Below, one piece after another: positions 48,985 through 58,305 of a DNA stretch of 64,000 nucleotides (position 1 is the stretch's first letter; every line of letters starts with the position of its first letter). A program made the position numbers and the translations under genes. The notes below the pieces were generated by a model. That model saw only the letters and a program-made list of their open reading frames with translations, ran no database searches and was not told where the DNA came from. This DNA comes from Astropecten irregularis (taxonomy: Eukaryota; Echinodermata; Asteroidea; Paxillosida; Astropectinidae): assembly GCA_963971285.1 (NCBI GenBank), contig OZ020244.1, forward strand, positions 4,712,001-4,776,000, given 5' to 3'.

Positions 48985-51060
48985 CTGTTTCTCTAGGAGA
49001 AAGGAAACCTCACTCTCTAGCGTTGAGCACTTCGCACTTATTGTGTCGGACGGAGGGGTGCTCGTGAGCTCGAGTTTGTATCCTTGACTCATCGTGGCGA
49101 GGATCTATCTGTCCACTGTGATTTCTTGCCAGGACCCTGCATAAAGGCTTAGACGGCTGCCGGCGGGTTCAGGAGTTTGGGCTAGCCATGTATTGAGATA
49201 TTCAGGACCGCGCTCCTTCTGAGTATCGGGGTAGGTTGTTAACCTCCGCGACCCCTGGTACCCCACTGAGCATTGTCGGTCTCGGGTTGGAACCTGGCGA
49301 AGCTTTCGGAGCCTGATGTTTCCAATCCCTAAACGGATTAAATGGCTTATGGGTCTCGGGACGAAAGGTGGGTCTGTTTTGAGGTTCGTTTCGGTATGGT
49401 ATACGACCTCCCGTGTTGCCAGTGCCCTTGCGAAAGGAAAGCTTGTTGGTGGTGTCAATTCGATCGCTTCGCCTCTGTCTCCATTGCATCTTGGAACTGA
49501 CCATTGAACAGATCATTACCCAGCAGGGGAGATCATGTAGTCTTTTCTTCACTCCTTCATATGAAATCCCCATAGCGTTAAGGGCATTCGCTCGGCGTGG
49601 GGATGTTGTCAGCCAAGAAATTCTTGTGAACTGATCAAATGTGGGTCGTAGCCACAATTGAAAGCGGTAATTGAAAGTATGAACGTGCCCGTGGCAGACA
49701 TGGTCGCCACGTCCTTGCCTTAGCCAAGTTTTCCATTCGTTCTACGCAGAGGCGGTCGAATGGGAGTTCGGGAAAGGTTGGTGACTTCACCTCTGCTGGA
49801 GCCGTATGTTGCTGGAAAGACTGATGTTTTGTTTCTTCCTCAGGTTTCTTCACGGTTGGAAGTTTAAGTATACCCTGACCATATCTCTCTGCACTAAGCG
49901 GAACTGTGTCTCTCATGAAGAAAAGCTCAGGCTGCCTGTATCTAGTGATCCCGTCTGGTCCGAAAGAACATCATGTGAATTCTCCAGAGATGGGGCCACT
50001 GATGGCTGTGATGACTGTGATGGCACCATCATCTTCAATTCCGAAGTATCACTGATGGGTGATCCCGGTGCATGCCACCGACGTCCGAGGGTATTGTTCC
50101 CGGAAGCGGGCGGTGGTGTTGCCGGTCTGGTGAGGTCACGCACTGCCCCCTCCATCTCGGCAATTTGAGATCGCGGATTGGGGAAGGTAGTCAAGGGGGT
50201 GCGTGGTACGGGTCCACCATCGGTCCGCCCGGTCTTTGCGTCAAGTTTGACAAAGCGTTGCTGATGTTTTGGAAAGCGAGCATGTCCACAGGGTCACTCA
50301 TTGACAAATTAGCGGTGGGAGCGGCACGCTTTCTTCAAGGGAGCAGTGCTGTGTCCGCCGCTGGTGACCCGTGAGTGGCCGTCTCCAGACCCTCGAGTAT
50401 CTCGGGGGTTCGGTGGGTGGTTGTTGGTCCGGCTGGCCTTGCCCTCCTTCGGGGCCTTAGCCCTGGGGCCGCCAGCAGCAGATCGTTTTCCGGTCTTCAT
50501 GACTGCGGGCCCCTTGCCGGTCGATGCAAGCAGGGTCATGGGGCGGTGGACGACGCGTCCCCGATGATCCCATCTGAGCCATATTGGGGTGAGGCAGTTG
50601 TGTAGCGGAAGATTGACCGTGACCCTCGGCAGACGCCGAACGGCATTGAGGTAGCGGTGCGGAGGAGCTGAGATCAACGACCACTGCCTGATCGGCGCGT
50701 TTAGGTAGCGCCCCGATTGGAAAAGAACGGATCCCTTTTCCCGTACGGGGGCCTCAGTGCAGCCTGCATGTGAGGTGGCTAGAACCGTGGGTACGAGGCG
50801 ATATGAGCGACCGTGGTTGATCCGTAGTAGGCCCGCCTACCGGTGCAGTACACCGGGAGATTGAGCTCTCACCGGCAAGGCGCGTGTGCTTTATTATTAC
50901 GGTGTTAGTCCCCCGTACCGAGTAAACTCTGTTCCTTGGACAGGGAACTCCATGAGGTGGCCAGGCGCCCGGAACGGGAAAGGCGATACCCCGACCACCT
51001 GTCCCTCGCGAGCAGAATGGGCTTCGAGGGGAAAAGCAACCCCCCCTCACGGAGCCAATT
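48985..51060 (-). mobile_element. DIRS-like gag-region remnant, copy 2
   Basis: The better-preserved copy of the same unit. Minus-strand frames in order are a region near 50370-50680, FPNPRSQIAEMEGAVRDLTR (50130-50190), FPELPFDRLCVERMENLAKA (49730-49790), and a 151-residue stretch (49202-49657). That stretch includes SWLTTSPRRANALNAMGIS, RIDTTNKLSFRKGTGNTGG and a YRNEPQNRPTFRPETHK basic tail. This looks like a gag/nucleocapsid-like ORF. No RT or RNase H was found next to it. The match to copy 1 begins at AAACCTCACTCT and ends around GAGCAGAATGGGCTT. Confidence 0.55.
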
Positions 51061-51084
51061 AGTACTGACATGTTTATTTATTGG

Positions 51085-51243
51085 CTTTTCCGATTTTAAT
51101 CGGAAAAGGTATTGTTTTTGTTCTGATTTTTTTGGCTTTTTCGCGGAAGCGAAAAGCCTTTTTTTTTGTTCTGCTTTTTCTTTTTTCTTTGGCTTTTCCG
51201 ATTTCAATCGGAAAAGGTATTGCGTTTGTTCTGATTTTTTTTT
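51085..51243. repeat. Palindromic repeat cluster at left end of Helitron-like array
   Basis: Two direct copies of a segment of about 52 bp each contain the palindrome CTTTTCCGATT/AATCGGAAAAG (51086-51110 and 51192-51216). Between them is a hairpin GGCTTTTTCGC/GCGAAAAGCC (51131-51155). Poly-T runs follow. Confidence 0.75.
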
Positions 51244-51539
51244 TTTTTTCTTCTTCTTCTTCTTTTTCTTCTCCCCAAGTCTATGAGAATTTGTACACGA
51301 TTGTTCTACGCTCCACTTTGGTCACTTTTAAACAGTCAATCTTAACCAAACTTAGTATAAATAAAGTCCATATAGCATAGATGTGCCCGCGTAAAATTCG
51401 TCATGATGACGTCATCAGGTGTCATGTGACCAGCGATTTGAATTTTATAATCAAAATCTTTAAAAATCAACAAAAAATCAACCGATTGAGATATTAAGTT
51501 CATTCTTTCACCAAATATCAATGTTAGGGACGGTCTTTC

Positions 51540-52315
51540 TTTTTTACACAATATTTGACCTCTGTGACCTCTACTTCCGGTCAAACAGGAAGTAGCTCCT
51601 CATTTAAAAGTGGTAAGAGCTAGGATCATGATTCTTTCACCAAAGGTCAATGTTAGGCATGGTCTTTCTTTGTGACACATTACTTGACCTCTACTTCCGG
51701 TCAAACAGGAAGTAGCTCCTCATTTAAAAGTGGTAAGAGCTAGGATCATAATTCTTTCACCAAATATCAATGCTAGGCAAGGTCTTTCTTTGTGACACAT
51801 TACTTGACCTCTGTAACCCCTACTTCCGGTCAAACAGGAAGTAGCTCCTCATTTAAAAGTGGTTAGAGCTAGGATCATGATTCTTTCACCAAACATCAAA
51901 GTAAGGGAGGGTCTTTCTTTGAAACACATTGCTTGACCTCTGTGACCTCTACTTCCGGTCAAACCGGAAGTAGCCTCTCATTTAAAAGTGGTTCGAGCTA
52001 GGATCATGATTCTTTCACAAAAAGTGAATGTTAGGCATGGTCTTTCTTTGTGACACATTGTTTGACCTCTGTGACCTTTACATCCGGTCAAACCGGAAGT
52101 TAGTTCTCATTTAAAAGTGGTAAGAGCTAAAATCGTGATTCTTTCACTAAATATCAATGTTAGGCAAGATCTTTCTTTGTGACACATAGCTTGACCTCTG
52201 TGACCTTTACTTCCGGTCAAACAGGAAGTAGCTTGTCATTTAAAAGTGGTAAGAGCTTTGATTATGATTCTTTTACCAAATGTCAATGTAAGGGAAGGTC
52301 TTTCTTATGACACAA
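51540..52315. repeat. Minisatellite block 1, approximately 129-bp unit, six units
   Basis: Each unit contains TTGACCTCTGTGACCT, ACTTCCGGTCAAACAGGAAG, CTCATTTAAAAGTGG, GAGCTAGGATCATGATTCTTT and a TTAGGCAAGGTCTTTCTTTG segment. GGTCAAAC marks units at about 51580, 51700, 51829, 51957, 52086 and 52216. The second unit lacks the second TGACCT. Confidence 0.9.
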
Positions 52316-52365
52316 TTCGATCTGATCGACAAGCAATTGATATAATATGCGGAAAAGCCTTATGT

Positions 52366-52392
52366 GCTGTTTCAAACAGCCATAAACTCTAG
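52366..52392 (+). other. Helitron-like 3' stem-loop and CTAG terminus (copy 1)
   Basis: GCTGTTTCAAACAGC can form a 7-bp stem and is followed 8 nt later by CTAG. This is the layout of Helitron 3' termini (short GC hairpin about 10 nt before CTRR). Confidence 0.65.
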
Positions 52393-52654
52393 TCTTCTTC
52401 TTAATCTTCTTCAGCCAAATTTCGTATAGACTTTGTACAGGGACATTCTACGTGCCACTTTGGTCACTTTAAAACAATCGATTTTAACCAAACTTGGTTT
52501 GAAGGAAGTCCATATAGGGTACTTGTGCCCCGAAAATTTTCGTCATCATGACGTCATCAGGTGTCACGTGACAAGCGATTTGAATTTAATAATCAAAATC
52601 TTTAAAAATCAACAAAAAAATCAACGGTTTGAGATATTAAGTTGATTCTTTCAC

Positions 52655-53690
52655 CAAAAATGATTGTTAGGTAGAGTCTTTCTTTGTAACACATTTCTTG
52701 ACCTCTGTGACCTCCACTTCCGGTCAAACAGGAAGTAGCTCCTCATTTAAAAGTGGTAAGAGCTATGATCATGATTCTTTCACCAATAGACAATGTTAGG
52801 CAAGGCTCTCATTTGTGACACATTGCTTGACCTCTGTGACCTCCACTTCCGGTCAAACAGGAAGTAGCTCCTCATTTAAAAGTGGTAAGAGCTAGGATCA
52901 TGATTCTTTCACCAATAGACAATGTTAGGCAAGGTCTTTCATTTGTGACACATTGCTTGACCTCTCTGACCTCTACTTCCGGTCAAACAGGAGGTAGCTC
53001 CTCATTTAAAAGTGGTAAGAGCTATGATCATGATTCTTTCACCAATAGACAATGTTAGGCAAGGCTCTCATTTGTGACACATTGCTTGACCTCTGTGACC
53101 TATACTTCCGGTCAAACAGGAAGTAGCTCATTATTTAAAAGTGGTAAGAGCTAGGATCATGATTCTTTCACCAAATATCAATGTTAGGCAAGGTTTTTCT
53201 TTGAGACACATTGCTTGACCTCTGTGACCTCTACTTCCGGTTAAACAGGAAGTAGCTCCTCATTTAAAAGTGGTAAGAGCTATGATCATGATTCTTTCAC
53301 CAATAGACAGTGTTAGGCAAGGTCTCTCATTTGTGACACATTGCTTGACCTCTGTGACCTATACTTCTGGTCAAACAGGAAGTAGCTCATTATTTAAAAG
53401 TGGTTAGAGCTAGGATCATGATTCTTTCACCAAATATCAATGTTAGGCAAGGTTTTTCTTTGAGCCACATTGCTTGACCTCTTTGACCTCTACATCCGGT
53501 CAAACCGGAAGTAGCTTGTCATTTAAAAGTGGTAAGAGCTAGGATCATGATTCTTTCACAAAAAGTGAATGTTAGGAAAGGTCTTTCTTTGAGACACAAT
53601 GCTTGACCTCTGTGACCTCTACTTCCGGTTAAACAGGAAGTTGCTCCTCATATCTAGCATCATGATTCTTTTTTCAATATTGTGCATTAA
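52655..53690. repeat. Minisatellite block 2, same unit, eight units
   Basis: Unit markers lie at about 52722, 52851, 52980, 53109, 53238, 53368, 53497 and 53626. Alternating units share CAATAGACAATGTTAGG versus AAATATCAATGTTAGG, a hint of dimer-wise expansion within the block. Confidence 0.9.
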
Positions 53691-53764
53691 GGGATCCCTT
53701 TCTTTGTATAACAGTTTATATTTGTAATTCAATTTATAATATCATATGCGGAAAAGCCCTATGT

Positions 53765-53792
53765 GCTGTTTGCAACAGCCATAGATGTCTAG
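53765..53792 (+). other. Helitron-like 3' stem-loop and CTAG terminus (copy 2)
   Basis: GCTGTTTGCAACAGC is followed 9 nt later by CTAG. The stem is GCTGTT/AACAGC. Confidence 0.65.
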
Positions 53793-54054
53793 TTTTCTTT
53801 TCTTCTTCTTCTCCCCAAGTCTATGAGAATTTGTACACGCTTTTTCAACGCTGGACTTTGGTCACTTTTAAACAATCAATCTTAACCAAACTTGGTGTAA
53901 ACAAAGTCCATATAGGGTAGTTGTGCCCCGAAACTTTTCGTCAACATGACGTCACCAGGTGTCATGTGACAAGCGATTTGAATTTAATAATCAAAATCTT
54001 CAAAAATCAACAAAAAATCAACGGTTTGAGATATTAAGTTCATTCTTTCACCAA

Positions 54055-54590
54055 TAGTGATTATTAGGCAGGGTCTTTCTTTCTGACACATTGCTTGACC
54101 TCTGTGACCTCTACTTCCGGTCAAACAGGAAGTAGCTCCTCATTTAAAAGTGGTAAGAGCTATGATCATGATTCTTTCACCAAAAGTCAATGTTAGGCAA
54201 GATCTTTCTGTGTGACACATTGCTTGACCTCTGTGACCTCTACTTCCGGTCAAACAGGAAGTAGCGCTTCATTTAAAAGTGATAAGAGCTATGATCATGA
54301 TTCTCTCACCAAAAGTGATTGTTAGGCAAGGTCCTTCTTTGTGACATAGTGCTTGACCTCTACTTCCAGTCAAACAGGAAGTAGCGCTTCATTTAAAAGT
54401 GATAAGAGCTACGATCATGATTCTTTCACCAAAAGTGAATGTTAGGCTAGGTCCTTCTTTGTGACATAGTGCTTGACCTCTGTGACCTCAACTTCCGGTC
54501 AAACAGGAAGTAGCTCCTCATTTAAAAGTGGTAAGAGCTAGGATCATGATTCTTTTGCCAAATATCAGAAGGTCTTTCTTGGTGACACAA
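54055..54590. repeat. Minisatellite block 3, same unit, four units
   Basis: Unit markers lie at about 54118, 54247, 54366 and 54496. The middle units share GCGCTTCATTTAAAAGTGATAAG, so they duplicated most recently. The third lacks the second TGACCT. Confidence 0.9.
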
Positions 54591-54627
54591 TTCTCCAATT
54601 TATATCATATCCGGAAAAGCCTTATGT

Positions 54628-54656
54628 GCTGTTTGCAAAACAGCCATAACCTCTAG
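54628..54656 (+). other. Helitron-like 3' stem-loop and CTAG terminus (copy 3)
   Basis: GCTGTTTGCAAAACAGC (7-bp stem) is followed 8 nt later by CTAG, with T next, as expected for insertion before a T. Confidence 0.65.
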
Positions 54657-55157
54657 TTTATTCATTAATTTATTTCACCACGTTTCTCTTAGGTCAAATT
54701 ATTCAAAATTAAGAGAGGAGAAAAACTCCGTAAATTTCGAAGGAACAGGGGACTACTTCGACCCCTGAAAGTAAAATAAGAACGGAAGACGGGTCTACTT
54801 TCGCTGAAAAGGAAAGCCCGTGACCACGAGTGGCGAGCCTACTTGACCGTTTGGTTGGGCCCGGTGAGCTGGAGGCACGAGTGTGGTCCGACGCGCGAAG
54901 GTCAACGGAAGAAATAACGTTTGAAAATCAGTGAAAATATCTCTTACCAAACTCAAGAAGACAAAAATAAAAGAAACACTCAAATCTCTACTTCTTTATT
55001 ATCAACGGTTAATCGATTTAACACAGCGATGAAGTCGGAAAGCTCGAAGAATTCGAGATTGTGAAAATTCACCTCCGTTTGTTTTAATGCTAAGAAAAAG
55101 AAGGCGGTTGATCGAACTTGGCGTATTCCGTATTGTTTCACGACATTTAATACCCTT
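54657..55157. other. Unassigned sequence
   Basis: AT-rich with moderate GC patches. Short ORFs on the minus strand show no recognisable domain. Nothing supportable was found. Confidence 0.3.
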
Positions 55158-55299
55158 TTCACACTACAAATTGCTTAACCTCGAGAGTTTCTGCCCCGGG
55201 TTACCCTGAGATGCGTTCCCACTTGTTTCATTAACCCGGATGTTTATAAAGCCGGGGTAACACTGCCCCGGGTTAACGCTGTGCACATTCACACTACAA
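55158..55299. repeat. Pair of spaced direct repeats, possible degraded mobile element
   Basis: TTCACACTACAA occurs at 55158-55169 and 55288-55299, and CTGCCCCGGGTTA at 55191-55203 and 55263-55275. CCCGG/CCGGGG words lie between them. The nested arrangement suggests an old short element with repeated subterminal sequence. I cannot classify it. Confidence 0.35.
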
Positions 55300-55663
55300 G
55301 CAGGGTTTGGCACAGCCAGACTTTCGAGCGCGCTGGCTGGTCCGGTAAGTGCATTACATGTCGCCCGTTCGCGTCGTTCGTATTCGGACAAGCAAGCCCT
55401 AGCTGAAAATGGTATCAGGCGACATGGAAGTGATATCGGTTGCAGTTCTTTTGATGATGTCGTGAAGGAAAAGTCTACATCGGGTAAGAATTAGGCAGAG
55501 GTGTGTCTGTTTTGATTTTCACAAGTAACAGTAGTAGCAAAGGTTGCAGTATTGCTGCGTGTATCATTGAAAGGATCCTTGGGGTATGGCGGTGTGTGCG
55601 TGGTTTCATTACTTTTGACTGCCAAACGAACAAAGAGCATTGCCTATTGGGGTCACCACCAAC

Positions 55664-55746
55664 GTAGGGCTGAATGCCTCAGTTGGTAGAACGCATGTAC
55701 GGTATTCAGGAGGTCGCCGGTTCGAATCCCGCTCCAGTAAATTTTT
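55664..55746 (+). ncRNA. tRNA-like Pol III unit (tRNA pseudogene or SINE head)
   Basis: TGCCTCAGTTGG (55675-55686) resembles the A box with one mismatch. GGTTCGAATCC (55719-55729) is a perfect B box at the usual tRNA spacing. A run of five T at 55742-55746 is a Pol III terminator. The predicted acceptor arms GGGCTG... and ...GCTCCAGT do not pair properly, so I do not call a functional tRNA. It is more likely a tRNA-derived SINE head or a decayed tRNA. Confidence 0.5.
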
Positions 55747-56245
55747 CTTTGTTAATTTTTTCATTACTTTGAAGTAAGTCAGTTACCCTTGTGCACAATT
55801 GTGGTTATTTGAACATTACAAAAAGATTTTGATGGCATCAAATGATTTTCATGTATGACAAAAAATTATCTCAAGGCTTTCCAGCTCTGCTCGAAAATCA
55901 ACCCCCCCCCCAAAAAAAAAATGCAACGGGGACCGGGTGAGTGACTCATCTTGCAGGCCGCGCGGTCTCGCACAAAAATTGCTACACGTCCGTACGGGGG
56001 TGCGTGGACTGCACTGGTTATCACGGGCCCATGCCTCGGGCTTAATTTGGCATGTACATGTTGCTTTATCTTGTTGGAAATTCTTAATTTTCAAAAGGAA
56101 ATTCTTAATTTTCAAAAGGAAATACTCAGGTCGACCGCTAAGCTTTACTTAAAAAAACCAGCTATTAAACAGAAAGTTATACTCCATTTTGTTTAGTAAG
56201 AACAGCAGTTTCAAACACTGGAAGTGAAAATAACACATCATCACG
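55747..56245. other. Unassigned sequence with C/A tract and short tandem repeat
   Basis: Contains a C tract followed by an A tract (55902-55920) and two direct copies of GAAATTCTTAATTTTCAAAAG (56078-56119). No gene found. Confidence 0.35.
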
Positions 56246-56283
56246 TGGGTTTTCTGAGTCAAAAATTTGACTCAGAAAACCCA
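56246..56283. repeat. Near-perfect palindrome, 18-bp arms, 2-bp spacer
   Basis: TGGGTTTTCTGAGTCAAA (56246-56263) is exactly inverted at 56266-56283 with AA between. It could extrude as a cruciform or encode an RNA hairpin. It includes a TGAGTCA AP-1-like heptamer in each arm. Confidence 0.85.
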
Positions 56284-57474
56284 TGTCACTTACCTTTTTT
56301 CGTATTTATCATGAAAACGGCTAAATTATACCTTTTATTTGTGTGGATTGTTCTATTCTACTTTTGGAAGACCTTTCTAGTCATGATTAAGGCATGCATT
56401 GGCGCCAAAAGGCGCCCCAAATCGCCCAACGAGGCCGGCGTTACCTTTAATGGTAGTATCATACTTTGGGAAGAAGCCAAAACAGAAATGTTCACAGATT
56501 TACTTATAACTTACAAGGTATGGAGATGGTAATGTTATAAACATACCGTTAAAATTATTCCGCCTGAAAAGCTGTATTTATCCAGAAAAGAGTAAAACGA
56601 GGACCGAAAATCGTTTTGATCTTTTAAAAGATCAAAAATAAAAGAGAAAAGACTTAAGAAATACTGTGGCCGTTTTTCCCTGTTTTCCCTCAAAGTGGGC
56701 ACCGTATGGGACTGAAATGTTCTCAAAGTCTGTTTCTTTATCTGTCTTGATATTTTTGCCCATGAATCTGCATTTCTTTGACAAAAACCAAAGTATGATA
56801 TTACCTTTGAAGCTAGGCATGGTGGAAGTACTTGATTAGGTAAGGTTTTCACCATGCATCATGTACCAAAGCTTTTCTATATTAAAAGGGCGCCCCTTTT
56901 TATTACTGTGGTTCTCATTTCCGACCAACCCATATTTTGGGCTCCGAACAAAGAAAAGAAAATTGCCGACGACAAAGTCCAGAATGACATAATATAAATT
57001 TGTTTTATGAAATCAGGTGCTTCGTTTTTAGAAATGAAATAAAAGTTACAGAAAATGAAATGCGCGTTGTATGTAATTGCATGCATCTTTTCTAAAATCG
57101 AAATACACGTTTCATTGTCCATCAACTTAGTGTAAATTTGAAGAGTCAGACGGTAAAATGGTTTAAACAGAAACAATTCAAAATCGGCCGGGAAATAATA
57201 TACTATTAAAGCAAAGACGGAGGGCAGCATGAATGAGGCCTGTTTTCAGTGAATTATGAAGCAATGTGAAGATATACACAATCAGATATTGTACTACCTT
57301 TCATTTCTGTTCATATACCTTCCCTCCAAGCATTCGGTTCTATACCAGATTACATTCATTGAGTTACATCCGTTAATATGTAGTTTGCTATTTATTGTTG
57401 GCTTTTATTCCAGTTATGTGTAACAAATCAAGTGGGCTGAATTGGCGAAAGTGGAGAAAAGTTGTTCGTCTTAC
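56284..57474. other. Unassigned sequence downstream of candidate minus-strand exon
   Basis: ORFs of about 100 codons occur on both strands (plus to 56532, minus 56535-56855 and 56877-57230). None shows a domain, and composition is AT-rich. If the exon at 57475 is real, this would be its first intron and possibly later exons. Confidence 0.3.
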
Positions 57475-57572
57475 CTTATATCCTTGTACGCTGCGTGAAA
57501 CAGACAAATGCGACGATAAGCAGACGGACGATCCGACTCCACCTTCATCCGTGAAGCGACTGCAGATGAAAT
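57475..57572 (-). CDS. Candidate first exon of an unidentified minus-strand gene
   Basis: Between a TATA/Inr promoter and a consensus donor (ATAAG then GTAAGA at 57475/57474) lies a 98-nt exon. An ATG about 23 nt into it opens MKVESDRPSAYRRICL and stays open to the donor, ending mid-codon. The exon could be coding or a 5' UTR with an upstream ORF. No protein family is recognised and no downstream exon was identified. Confidence 0.35.
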
Positions 57573-57605
57573 GACGGAGCTGGCCTGGTACTACCTGGTT
57601 TTATA
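57572..57605 (-). promoter_or_regulatory. TATA box and initiator (minus strand)
   Basis: TATAAAA occupies 57605-57599 on the minus strand. TCATTTC (A at 57572) fits the initiator consensus YYANWYY 33 nt downstream. A splice donor follows about 98 nt further on. The combined spacing supports a real Pol II core promoter. Confidence 0.5.
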
Positions 57606-57632
57606 GACGCTACCCTCAGAAGGGAGGAGGTG

Positions 57633-57698
57633 GTTACCATGGTTAAGTCATTTAACAAAACAATTTGTTTATCGTGAACGACAGGCTACCATGGCAAC
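57633..57698. promoter_or_regulatory. Two RFX X-box-like motifs upstream of the TATA box
   Basis: GTTACCATGGTTAA (57633-57646) and GCTACCATGGCAAC (57685-57698) match the palindromic RFX X-box (GTTGCCATGGCAAC) at 11 and 12 of 14 positions. They lie 28 and 80 bp upstream of the TATA box on the minus strand. X-boxes commonly control ciliary genes in animals. Binding is inferred. Confidence 0.45.
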
Positions 57699-58180
57699 AC
57701 CGCCGTCACATACATGAATGCAAAGTTGCAACAAGTGGTGCGCAGTTTCGTTCAGCATTGCTGCGTTGTACAGCATCTTAATGTGCCTTTATGGTCTTTT
57801 CTTGGTAGACTTTCACGATTTAAATTCAGACAGATATCAAGACGATAAAAAGGGGAAAATAAAGCCACGATTTTGCAACGTGTTTTGGTTTTTAAATGTA
57901 TAAAGTAGAAAATAATGGCAATTCCACTGATCCAGTCCAAACTACCTTTATCACACAGTTCGTGTTATACTAACAAAACACGCAGTTCATGTCAAATAAT
58001 TTTGCATCGTCATATTATTTGCATCAATATAGACCTATGCGTGAAATATCAAATTGCCAAACAACACACTACAAATGCTAACCATAGTTTTTAGTTTAAA
58101 CTGAGTGTCAACAAAGTAATGATCATGAAAGTGATACGAATACTAAATGAATGCTGAACACAGTTTCTCATGTGTGTACT
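57699..58180. other. Unassigned AT-rich sequence
   Basis: No supported gene, RNA or repeat. Confidence 0.3.
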
Positions 58181-58305
58181 GGGGTCGGTTTTACGAAGCC
58201 CTACGATCGATCGTAACTCGAGTTACGAAATATAACCCATCTTATCCTACATATGGCTGCAATGTATCGATAGTAAGTTAAGATGAGTTTGGTTAAATCG
58301 ACCCC
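58181..58305. mobile_element. Short MITE-like element, 125 bp
   Basis: GGGGTCGGTTTTAC at the left is the imperfect inverse of GGTTAAATCGACCCC at the right. The interior contains TTACGATCGATCGTAA, itself a palindrome. There is no coding capacity. Confidence 0.5.

Larger units (their letters stand above)
51083..52392 (+). mobile_element. Non-autonomous Helitron/Helentron-like element, copy 1
   Basis: The left part carries GGCTTTTCCGATT...AATCGGAAAAGG twice (51085-51111 and 51191-51216) and a TTC-rich run. A head of about 250 bp follows (from CCCCAAGTCTATGAG), with the palindrome ATGACGTCAT near 51402, then six 129-bp minisatellite units. The tail is GCGGAAAAGCC, a GCTGTTT/AAACAGC stem-loop (52366-52380) and CTAG at 52389-52392. 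GGCTTTTCCG and CGGAAAAGCC are inverse, like the subterminal inverted repeats of Helentron-associated elements. There is no Rep/helicase ORF. Confidence 0.7.
52393..53792 (+). mobile_element. Non-autonomous Helitron/Helentron-like element, copy 2
   Basis: It starts directly after the CTAG of copy 1 with TCTTCTTCTT. The head matches copy 1 from CACTTTGGTCAC onward and carries TGACGTCA and CACGTG. Eight minisatellite units follow. The tail is GCGGAAAAGCC, stem-loop 53765-53779 (GCTGTTTGCAACAGC) and CTAG at 53789-53792. It lacks the left GGCTTTTCCG motif. Confidence 0.7.
53793..54656 (+). mobile_element. Non-autonomous Helitron/Helentron-like element, copy 3
   Basis: It begins directly after CTAG of copy 2 with a T/C-rich run and CCCCAAGTCTATGAG. 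The head is about 240 bp, with four minisatellite units. The tail is CCGGAAAAGCC, stem-loop 54628-54644 (GCTGTTTGCAAAACAGC) and CTAG at 54653-54656, followed by TTT. It is the shortest of the three. Confidence 0.7.

Noticed and set aside
50905-51286. Lysine/phenylalanine-rich ORFs over the T-rich palindromic cluster
   Set aside because: These are translations of poly-T and GAAAAG repeats, not proteins.
51540-54590. CRISPR array
   Set aside because: The whole 129-bp unit is repeated, with no unique spacers, and it lies within eukaryotic Helitron-like elements.
55664-55740. Functional tRNA gene
   Set aside because: The acceptor and anticodon arms do not pair convincingly despite a perfect B box.
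56224-56532. Plus-strand 102-codon ORF ending near an AAG/GTATGG donor-like site as an exon
   Set aside because: The start lies inside a palindrome, the hydrophobic segment is low complexity, and the donor is weak. Not enough to call.
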